A stretch of 64,000 nucleotides of DNA, taken from contig JADWQD010000006.1 in assembly GCA_016110215.1 (NCBI GenBank), positions 558,001 through 622,000 on the forward strand. Direction: 5' to 3'. Below are positions 55,369 to 64,000 of this stretch, piece after piece. Numbering within the stretch: the first letter of the stretch is position 1; each line of letters opens with the position of its first letter. The notes beneath the pieces were generated by a model that saw nothing but the letters and a program-made list of their open reading frames with translations, searched no databases and was not told the DNA's origin. The stretch is from Capronia americana. Taxonomy: Eukaryota > Ascomycota > Eurotiomycetes > Chaetothyriales > Herpotrichiellaceae. The translations under genes were made by a program, and so were the position numbers.

Positions 55369-56507
55369 TCACCACCTGAAGTGTCTTATCCTTGGACTAT
55401 GCGGGTAGTAAAGATCTTTGGGTTCTTGTCTTGCAGCAGACCGTCCGCATCTCGGACAAGAGCCGTGCGGTGTGCTCCACGCATGGCGTGGCAGCACAAT
55501 ACACATAGTAAGCTTTCGACCAGGCTGGAGCACGACATCCCATGGCTTCGACAGATCGACGAGTTGGCCAGTGTTATGGTCGAAAATCAAGTAATCCATC
55601 CGCCTGACACTGGTCCAGCCAGGGTGGTTTTGGAAACGTGCTTCTAACGAACTGTGAAAGACCTGTGAAGCCCATCAGCGCTTGATATCGGGAATTCTCG
55701 CTGACTTACCTCTCGAGAATTCAACCACTCGAGATGCAGCGGTGCCGTTCTCCCCAGGGAGTCCTCCAGTATTGCTGCCTGTTGTAACATAATTTGTGCT
55801 GGCATCGGGTTTCCCAAATACCTGTGCACGCCTCTGACAATGTCAAACACCACTCTACCCAGCCTCCATACCAGCATCATGACCGATTTGGTGCTTGCCA
55901 CTTCGCGCTGTAGAGAACACAACACCTGAGTGTGCGACTGTACCTCGGTTTCGGTGTTCTCAGCTAGTCGTGATTGCCGTTGCATTTGTGCGTCAATCCG
56001 TCGGAGTCGATCTTGTTGTAAGGCCATTTGGTTGTGGAGCTGTTTCAGAAGGTCATTATGGCTTTCGTGGGCTCGCAATTGCGCCTGGTTCAAAAGGGCG
56101 TTCAGGATGGAGGTCTGCGCCGAAAGTTCCACTCTAACTCGGACCACATCGTCCTTCTTGAGGAAAGCCCACTGCACTTTGCGCAAAGCAACCTTCCAAA
56201 CTGACACTGCCTTGGCTGGAGATACCAATGTCTCATCAAACTTGGCTGCGCGAGTGAGGAACGAGTGGATGATGCCATGGCATACTTGGATGGTCTGTTG
56301 TATGGCCTGGGAATGTGTGCCCTCCCAGACCGTCAAGTTTGAATTGCGTAGCAGTTCCAACGCCTTCTCCAAGCTTTTTAATTCCCCACAAAGACCCCGG
56401 TATTCTGCAGACGATCCAGCAGCATTGTCCAAGGCCCGGATGAGATCTTTCACCAGAAGGAGGCCGCTGATGAAATCGCCTGCTGAAAATCCAAAGCCCA
56501 CGGGCAT
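55369..56507 (-). CDS. Coiled-coil protein with C-terminal ubiquitin-like domain
   Basis: Two exons, 55710-56507 and 55369-55662, join to 363 residues from the ATG at 56507. The start MPVGFGFSAGDFISGLLLVKDLIRAL is the common N-terminal helix of a large fungal family of STAND/UBL-type proteins. Residues 60-220 are helical, with a coiled coil around QMALQQDRLRRIDAQMQRQSRL. The second exon gives a ubiquitin-like domain (FHSSLEARFQNHPGWTSVRR to PGRKLTMCIVL) followed by CPRCG, a Cys pair that usually begins a small metal-binding tail. These proteins are numerous in filamentous ascomycetes and are suspected to act in allorecognition or signalling. No enzyme function is visible. Confidence 0.75.
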
Positions 56508-57761
56508 CGTCTGGAAAGGTATGGAAAGTTTGCGAGGTAAAGACAACTGCCCAAAGCTGGCGTGGGAAAGCCACGGTTTTAGTTGATCCACAGCCCGAAA
56601 GGTCAACTACAAGGCAGACAAGAAGTCAGCCACTGCCCCCATTTCAAGCGCCACAGGGGTTGGTCAGTCTGGGACTACACCCACCGTGGGTTTAGTATGT
56701 ATATGTGCTGTGCGAAGTTGGTCTTAGCCACTCATAGTTCGCTCCTCGTGGCATGTTCAATTTGCACTGTGATCTTAAGGGTCAACTCAGTCGAAGTCAT
56801 CGCCGGGATCAGAGGCAGCGAATAAGTGAACATTAATTAGATGCGAGAACATCACCCGATACATTTCTTTCTTTTTGGATATCTTGGGCGTAACCTGAGA
56901 GGCGACAAGGGGAGCTATCAAACTTAATTACTACTACAGGGAAGAAATCTGTCTCATCGAGAAACGGATCGAGTGTAGATTGCTTGCGGGTGGCTGGGCG
57001 CCCACGGTGGGGGGGCCCCCTATTGGATGACCTACCGAGCCCTGAATAGCTATGTCCATTGTCGTCGTCTTCCCCGGCCCCCTCGAAATCCATCATGTCC
57101 TCTAAAGAGTCAACAAGTCCATCGTTGCTCCATCACCCGCCAGAACAAAGCAGGTTCGGTACATGTATATAATGACATGTTTATCTCGAAGGGCATGAAG
57201 CATAAGTTTCCCGCTGCGAGGTCAAAATAACGCCCCGGAAAACTGAGGCACGAACCTCAACTGTCTGACGTGTCTCGCTGTCAATCGATAGGAATAGGCG
57301 TACGCTGTACCTATCGTACTGGGGGAGAAGGCACCAAGTCAGCCTTATGGCGGAGGCATACCATTATCGTTGGGCACCATTCAGCCGGGAAAGAAATCCG
57401 AATGGTGCAATTATGTTCTGAAGTGGCCTGTAGTTGCCCTGCACTGCCTCATCAGCCCACTTACCACGAAACAGGGAATTCGAGGTCGGAATCTCGACCA
57501 TCATCCTACTTCCCCACTGCAGTTCCGCGCCACGAGGACATCGAGTCAAAGTGCTGCGTTCCTCAGGCATGTTGGCGCTTGCGCCGGTTTTCCAGGTAGC
57601 AAGCCTGTATCTTCAGCCTCACACACGAAGAACATGCAGCCGAACAGAAAATACAAGATCGGCTGCCCTATTCGCTGCTGATTGGATGCAGCGTACATAA
57701 GTATGCAGACGAGGAAACGACACTGGTTCGGTCAGTCGCCTGCGCTGGAACCTTGCCCGAT
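56508..57761. other. Intergenic region
   Basis: About 1.25 kb between divergent genes. A minus-strand frame at 56,833-57,096 has no recognised domain. No gene is supported. Confidence 0.4.
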
Positions 57762-60364
57762 ATGGGGGCCCCGGCGGCTACAATGACGGTCTCGATCTCG
57801 ACGTTTACAGGCGGATATAATTTGTTGTTCTATGTTCCGGACACGACATCCCTGTCCTCTGAACGATCGCTAAGCGAGATGTGGGATGGTGGCATCCAAG
57901 TTGTCCCTCCCCGACAGACCTACCCACAATCGAATCTTCATTCTGGTAAGGCCACCTAGGAAAATAGCTTACATTTTTATTTCTATTCTTTGAGCAGAAC
58001 AGTTCTGGTCGTCTGTCACTTGCTATGGCTGTTGAAATGTGAGATTCGTCTTCCACATATACTGCAAGAAACAGACAGTTTGGGTTCCCGGCGGTATGGG
58101 AAACTGCGGCAGTGCCTTCAATCGATTACAATGCGGTCCAGAAGTGGGAGACGAACCGCTCGCTGCGGACTCCGGTATTATCGGCATTGGGGTATAATTC
58201 TTGCGATTCTCAGAGCGCAAGATTCGCTCGCTGACAATCCTTCAGGCTCTTTTGGGGTTCTTGGCAACCGCCCTGTTCACGTACGGGGCTATCGTGCTGG
58301 GATACTTCACAAAGTCTCTCCCAGAGAGTTATCTTAGTGACCTCGACCACAAAGTCGTTGAACACGTTTCCAGCTCATGGATCGGCATAATGCTTGCGAA
58401 GATCTGGGCAGCCTTCATTCGCTTTTCCAGAAAGTGCCTATTGCTACGTCCACACAGTGACGACGATAATCTGAGTGAGGACCAACGCACAGAAGCGCTT
58501 CGACAATTTGTCCTCACACTCAGCGATCAGCAACTCGTCACTGGCATTGCAATCCTGGTGGCCGGCTTTGGGAACTGGTGCCGAATGTCTTTCTACGAGC
58601 TTAATATGGTCGTCGCTCTGGCCTGGTTCTCTTCGGCCACTCACCTTGCGACGCTCGATGTTCTGCAAGATTACTTTCAGCGGAACAGGGTAGTTCGAAA
58701 TTGGCGTATGACTGGAATGGTGACAATAGTATTGCTGTTGATTGCGGGACTGCTGATATCTGGACTATACGTTGGCATCTCACCCTCATCACCGCTTCCA
58801 TGCCTGGCGTTCCACGATTCCGTGGTCGCATATCACTGCAACAGCACCCTTCATTATCTAAGCAGCACATACCCATCAAATGTCACGGTTGCTGAAAACG
58901 GTACAGTCTTCGTCAATGGTTCATATCTCAGCAACTGCGGCACATATTACACTTTTGAGGATTTTGGTCCTGAGATTTCTTTCGGAATTTGGTCCCTTGG
59001 ATCTCTCTTCACCGTAGCATACCTGGTCGATGGATATGCCACCGCAGTACTCCGGACTTTTAGGACATCCACGAAAGCTCCTTTGACCCCGTCGCACGTA
59101 TGGGTGTACCTGATTTTCAAATGTCTTTCGCGTCGGAGAAAAGACATATCGATGGAGGTCGTCAACAATGCACTGCTCAGGTCAGCCATCAAGGCCAAAG
59201 CCAGGTCGGATCGCCTGGCCACGGAGTTGTCCAAAAATCCGCTACTAAAAGGCTTTGGGCCAATTTGGTCCTCCTTCAGTCGAACTTTCGCCTCCTACAG
59301 TACGTCGTTCTTGTATCACATAGGAGGATTCTCTTTCGGTCTATCGTATGGATTGTCACAGGTTGCAGAACTTCGATGGGGCTCTTATCGGCCGCTTCTA
59401 GTGGCGGGAAGTAATCGTGTCGACTTTGGACAGATAGTCCCGTTAGTGCTGCTTGCGCTACCTCTCCTAGCAGCGGCCGAGATTTGGCATGGTAAGTCCA
59501 CCTACATCACAACCATTGTGTACTGACAAGATGCCAGAGAACGACGATAAAAAGGAGACTGTACCTTCAGAAACGCCTGCGAAACCGCCATCTACGCCGG
59601 CTTCTAGCGTTGAGCTTGGTGGCGAACGAACGAGCCACAGTACAGGACTCGGTGGGCCAGGACATCCAAATGTTCTTTCGCCAGATCCAGCCGAACCAGA
59701 AACACAAGAAGCCACAGCAGATGGCCCTCCAAATCCCGCAGATTCCGACAGCAATGGAGCCAAGGGCACACCGAGCGGTGATGAATTGCCATCTCGGCAA
59801 ATTGCATTTCTCTTCTCTTACCACGTCCTCACATCCATCGCGGTGGGGATTTTATTCAACGTGAACACCATCGTCGTACTCGCGGCGCCAACTCTCGTAT
59901 TGCTCCTTACATCCATGAGGATGTCTGCATTTCTTTTTGAAGTCCGGGGCGCATCCTCGTTGTTGCGGGCCGCGATTGCGAACGACAAACTCGATCAATT
60001 CAAGCATCATCCGCAGGCCGCAGATGATGATACTGAGCTATCTACCATGCCTGAAGCAGCGAATCCTCAAGGTGCTCAACCCGACAGTGTATCTGTCTCG
60101 ACTGGGGGGGCATCACGTAACGGGGTCACAGGAGAGGGCACCCAGGTTGCTACCACGGCTTCGGAGAGCAACCCGCATGTGAGCGAGCATGACCAGAGCA
60201 TTCAAGACCAGAACGAAGTGGCATCACCGACAGCATCGCAGGCGCAGCGAGGGGAGAGAGACGGTGACGAGGATCATGAGGACGGATTGTTTGCCACTCC
60301 AAGTAGGCAAGACACGGAATCTGGTCTCCGTCGCCAGAACTCGTCGTCGGCCAGAGCTTCCTAA
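57762..60364 (+). CDS. Large multi-pass membrane protein, function unknown
   Basis: Confident exons are about 58,063-58,191, then 58246-59491 and 59538-60364, joined in frame. The intron 58192-58245 removes an in-frame TAA and restores GIIGIGALLGFLATALFTYGA; it has a GCTGAC branch site. The intron 59492-59537 is 46 bp. A likely first exon begins at the ATG at 57762, but its junction is not resolved, because a TGA at 58,033 must be spliced out. The core has about six to eight membrane helices, the segment RQFVLTLSDQQLVTGIAILVAGF typical of a widespread fungal membrane family, a glycosylation-rich loop (several N-x-S/T near 58,840-58,920), and a disordered acidic C-terminal tail of 200 residues interrupted by two helices. 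No function is known to me. Confidence 0.62.
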
Positions 60365-61130
60365 GAAGCTAATTTTGACGGCAAGGTACATTCAGGTAGA
60401 CAGGGTTGACGAAGAGCCGACAATCTAGCTTGTTGTTGTATTTTTTTTTTTTTCACAAGCGGCCACCCTCACTCCATGACACAGCTACCATACTGGTTGT
60501 ACTGGTTGTTCAGCCTTTGGAGTTCTGCCATCGAACTCTCTCAATGCTCCTCGAGTCAGATGGATCTTGGAGAGTCGATTCCAGAAGCTTGGACTACGGT
60601 GCCACCGGTATGTTTCCGCTTCTAATGTGCGTTTCTTTCTCTTTGGCGAGGGAGGGTCCTCGGGGGAGTCTTGAAGAAGTGATTCGAGAGTCTCTCGTCG
60701 CCGCTTCTTCGAAGGACGATCTACATTAAGGACAAACATGGATTCCAAGGGTGTCTGGACTGAAAGGAAGACAGGTGCTGCGGACTAGGATGGTGAGGTT
60801 TCTACACAGCAACTGAAATGTACGAATTGATGTTCAATGCAATGGAACGGGAATATCACTAGCCAGTGTGGTGGATTCTTATTCATACGGATTTGTGTTG
60901 GCACGGACCTGACATTTTGAGTGTTCCAACTTGACCATACAGGTGGTGAAATGCCACCTGCTTGGTCTCCCACCCCTTTTGGGTGCGGATAACAGGCAAT
61001 GCAAACCGGCCAGCTGAACTCGTGACCTCTCGGCGAGTCTCTGGAAACATCTGCTTCACTTCATCCTTTTCATTCTCGATTTCAACAGATTGTCAAGACA
61101 ACCCTGCTATCAACTCCTGCGCTCCTAGGA
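60365..61130. other. Intergenic region
   Basis: 3' flank of the membrane-protein gene, with a T-run near 60,440, and no supported gene. Confidence 0.4.
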
Positions 61131-62030
61131 TGGCCTCCACCGCAGAATTTTTCCCGGCTGACAAAACAACAGAAGAAATCCTAGAAGAAGTGGTAACGGT
61201 CCAGCCTAGCGACCTCCACCTCTTGGAGAAACGAGCCATTCGTGTTCGGCTCGCACCTTCGGCGTTACCAATTGCGAGATTTGACATAAGAGTCGGATGC
61301 ATTGAACGCATTTTCGGGCATTTTATCGACCGCACCGTAGAAGAGCTTCTTTGGAGTCCCAATATTCCATCCGATGGGCGCACCCTTAGAAAATGACACA
61401 GCCCTACGGAAATCAGCGTCCACGGCTTCAGAGGGGTTTGTTCACAGGTCGTTATGGTTCAGCCGTAGGAACTCCAAGGCCGTTTCTACCAAACCCAGAT
61501 GTAGAAGAATGTTCCCGTCATGGTCTTGGGTCTCAGTGAAAGGTCCGATCTGCTTGAATCCGAAGGCCATCAACAGTTTACGACAAAGCGACCAGTTTAG
61601 TGAAGATCTGAGTTATACTGGAAACCAACGCTTACATTACTACCAGCCTTACGTGGATAATACGCTAGCATCCTTCTTTCCCTTGCCCGGCACATGGAGC
61701 CCAATATCTCTGGAGAACTTTTGTCTGCGGTACAACGAAACCGTCTTGCCGGAACTGTCGCGGATTTTCCGTATCAAGAGTTATCTTTTTCGCTAGCCTC
61801 GGTCTTCTCGCATGGTCTACAAGGAGTCAGCTTGGACATTAGAGTTCTTGAGGCACAGGCTTGAGGAGCTCAGAGGGCTTGTGGAAGCGACAATGGTCGG
61901 CCGGACTCCCTGTGGCGAGTACAATTATCTCATCCTCGATGCCGAATCTCTTGATGAATACAGGTCGATTTTGTGAAGGAGACAAACCTTGAGCGCAGTC
62001 CTCATGCTCGGCGTAACGGAGGGGCTCGAG
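61131..62030 (+). pseudogene. Decayed HET-domain-like gene
   Basis: Fragments in different frames resemble the C-terminal part of heterokaryon-incompatibility (HET) domain proteins: a first frame from the ATG at 61131 (MASTAEFFPADKTTEEILEE), a frame with RRMFPSWSWVSVKGPICLNP near 61,510-61,565, and a frame with EYNYLILDAESLDEYRSIL near 61,915-61,975. The SWSWVSVKGP block corresponds to the conserved P-S-W-S-W-A-S of that family. Stops and frame changes between them are not removed by obvious introns, and no HET core motif is found upstream, so the gene looks truncated and inactive. A complex intron structure is the alternative. Confidence 0.45.
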
Positions 62031-62609
62031 CCTGTAAAGTTCGACCACGACCTGCCGTATGCGAGCAATCCCAAGTACATCAACCGTGATGTACTTTCTA
62101 CGACTCTTCAGCATTACGAGCGTGTTATTTTCTACTGGCTCGCCGTTGTCTTCACTCGAGGGGTTGCAAGGCGCATCGGTGTCATTGAGTTCACCATATG
62201 CAGTGGCTCCCGTTTGAACCGGCGGCAGCTTAAAAATGGTGTTTAGAAACTCGCGTAAGACTTTGGAGTGGGCATGATCTGCTTTGGATTGATTTCCAGC
62301 CCACAAATGACACCGTGCCGCCTTCAGACAACGCCCCTAGCACAACTGTCCCATCCACGGCACTCGTTCAAGCAACACTCGAAACTCCCTTTCTGAATAC
62401 CCCTGGCATGGGAGATCTCAGCAAAATCCTCTCAACACAGTAGCTACAGCTCGAAACAGACATGTCATTAAGCCAAGGGTGTTTATGATGAGTCATTGTT
62501 CATTCTGGGTAGACGGGCGATACGCTCTTGTAAAGTCGGTCTTTTGACAAGACGGGGCTTTGGGATAAGGCTGAGATCCTCCAGTTGATCGAGTGAACAG
62601 GACTCGGAT
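62031..62609. other. Intergenic region
   Basis: 3' flank of the DUF6536-like gene and the decayed HET-like copy. No gene is supported. Confidence 0.4.
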
Positions 62610-64000
62610 CTATCGATACTTCTTCCCTTCGACCAAATGTGCCACACACCCAGCAGAGAACGTTGCGTGGCCAACCACGGTCCTGTCCTCATCGACCTCG
62701 TCGTAGCCGACATCTCCCCACATCAGCTTCTTCTCTGCCAACTGCGGATCGATTTCGACTCCGCGACTACTGTGACATGCTGCACTGATGGCCACGGTAA
62801 CGCTCCTTACGAGAGTCACGAAGTCCGGATAATGCACGAAATGCCCGACTGCCCACAGAATCAGCAGCAACAGCCCCAGCACGACCAGGACCAAAATCAA
62901 CGCAAGCGGTGAAAACTGCACATACGTGGCGTTGGAGCCGACCTCGACGCCCGAGGTGAAATCGCGGCTGTACATCTGGACCACGAAAAGCGTCCGCGAC
63001 ACCAGCCAGTGCAGCAGTACGCTGGCGATCAGGAGCGGAACCGAGTGACGATATGGCAACGTCAGGAAATGCGTGGATCGCTGTTCCCCGGTGGGCGCGG
63101 AGACGCGGAGTGACTTGCGTTCCGTGGCGTACGAGGCCCATTCCTTGCCCAAGAGCATGCGGGTAAAAAGATCGTTGTAGGACATGTACAGGATGGCCAT
63201 GAAGAGCTGCGGGATATTGGCGATCACGGCCCCCGTGCGGACGGCGGTGAAAATCATGCCGGAGGTGTCTCCTGTCGAAGTCGGCAAAACCTCGTAGTCG
63301 TAGGTGGGAATTGGTGTTGAGTCCAAGGAGACCAGTGAGGCCGAGCTTTTCGCCGGAACGATGCTGCCGAAGCCGAAGACGAGAAGATCGGAGATGGATG
63401 CGAAGACTTTGCCCGGTGGCGCCAGTAAGTTGGCCATGTACAGTAGCCCGGCCAAGGCGGCTAGCCAGTACATGCTGAAGCTGTGACGGATGTCAGTATT
63501 GGTGAGTGATCGGAAATGAGAAACGAGAAGTCGACTGATTAGTACGTACAGTGTATTGCATATCCACCAACGCCTCTTGGTGACCGCGGAGGACCATGAA
63601 TGTCGACGGGGCTTCCAGGGGGCAAAGACGGCGGCGGATGTCCGATTGGAGCTCCAGTTTGGCACCTGCCGTGCGTCCAGGAGGCACATCCCATATGTTG
63701 TTGGATCGGGCCTTCTCAAGAAGGAGTCAATCATATCTCCGATCGTGATGAGAGGTTCATGACCCATGCAAAACAATGTGAGAGCAATGCAGAGTACCTG
63801 CAGCAGGTTGCTGACAGCGACAACAAGCAACAAGACCATGTCGAGTCGCAAAGTGCAACCTGGCGGAGTCTTCTGAGCAAGACAGTGATGTACCGGCAGG
63901 GTGGTGAGGTAGACGTCGTCATCGAAGTTGCAGGTCAAGCCTCCTGTCGTGTTCCCATACAAGACCCAGTTGTTCTCTGCATCACGGGCGACCGAATCGA
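62610..64000 (-). CDS. DUF6536-like multi-pass membrane protein, 5' end outside window
   Basis: Two exons are visible, 63550 to beyond 64000 and 62610-63480, joined across a 69 bp intron (donor GTACGT, acceptor CACAG). The frame is open to the window edge (DSVARDAENNWVLYGNTTGG), so the start lies to the right. The pattern NNWVLYGNTTGG..C, a helix with LLVVAVSNLLQVLC, then PLITIGDMIDSFLRRPDPTT is that of the fungal DUF6536 family. About seven membrane helices follow, with PQLFMAILYMSYNDLFTRMLLGKEW and SYRHSVPL-like segments common to that family. The C-terminal 60 residues are cytosolic and acidic. No transport or enzyme activity is established for these proteins. Confidence 0.75.
   Translation of the reverse strand, partial: DSVARDAENNWVLYGNTTGGLTCNFDDDVYLTTLPVHHCLAQKTPPGCTLRLDMVLLLVVAVSNLLQVLCIALTLFCMGHEPLITIGDMIDSFLRRPDPTTYGMCLLDARQVPNWSSNRTSAAVFAPWKPRRHSWSSAVTKRRWWICNTLYVLISRLLVSHFRSLTNTDIRHSFSMYWLAALAGLLYMANLLAPPGKVFASISDLLVFGFGSIVPAKSSASLVSLDSTPIPTYDYEVLPTSTGDTSGMIFTAVRTGAVIANIPQLFMAILYMSYNDLFTRMLLGKEWASYATERKSLRVSAPTGEQRSTHFLTLPYRHSVPLLIASVLLHWLVSRTLFVVQMYSRDFTSGVEVGSNATYVQFSPLALILVLVVLGLLLLILWAVGHFVHYPDFVTLVRSVTVAISAACHSSRGVEIDPQLAEKKLMWGDVGYDEVDEDRTVVGHATFSAGCVAHLVEGKKYR

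Noticed and set aside
58192..58245. In-frame TAA in the membrane-protein gene as evidence of a pseudogene
   Set aside because: A 54 bp intron with GTATAA donor, CTGAC branch site and CAG acceptor removes it and restores a transmembrane helix.

Overview
The window is nuclear DNA of a filamentous ascomycete (Pezizomycotina, most likely Eurotiomycetes; the order is inference). The evidence is split genes with 45-135 bp GT-AG introns and CTGAC/CTAAC branch sites, two Zn2Cys6 regulators, a LaeA-like methyltransferase, HET/HeLo-type proteins and a DUF6536-like membrane protein. I rebuilt exons by hand from splice signals, reading frame and family motifs. All joined exon sets listed as complete keep frame.

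Region 1 (1-22.2 kb) is an accessory metabolic cluster without a visible backbone synthase. It holds the 3' end of a VOC/glyoxalase gene, two cytochrome P450s, an epoxide-hydrolase-like alpha/beta hydrolase, a Zn2Cys6 regulator, a SnoaL/NTF2-like protein, a sugar-porter MFS transporter, an ACS-type MFS transporter, a bacterial-type CapA-family protein, a serine alpha/beta hydrolase and a second Zn2Cys6 regulator. The set suits catabolism or tailoring of an imported compound, or the flank of a biosynthetic cluster lying to the left.

Region 2 (22.2-35.9 kb) is sparse. It has a divergent pair (a membrane-anchored lipase-like protein and a HeLo-like/DUF7580-like protein) resembling fungal incompatibility or immunity genes, a microsomal-type epoxide hydrolase, and a long gene-poor stretch with an AT-rich, probably RIP-degraded block.

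Region 3 (about 35.9-48.4 kb) is the highlight: a probable fungal RiPP cluster of the dikaritin (UstY) type. A 128-residue secreted precursor carries seven 13-residue repeats, each ending in a Lys-Arg Kex2 site and containing GGIPW. Around it lie five UstYa-family (DUF3328) oxidases, each with one transmembrane segment and two HxxHC motifs, an HSL-family alpha/beta hydrolase, a SAM methyltransferase and a glutathione S-transferase. The repeats contain Trp and no Tyr, and no tyrosinase or P450 lies in the cluster, so the product should differ from ustiloxins, phomopsins and asperipin.

Region 4 (50.3-64 kb) holds a bZIP-ankyrin regulator, a LaeA-like methyltransferase, a coiled-coil/ubiquitin-like-domain protein, a large multi-pass membrane protein, a decayed HET-like gene, and the 3' part of a DUF6536-like membrane protein that runs off the right edge.
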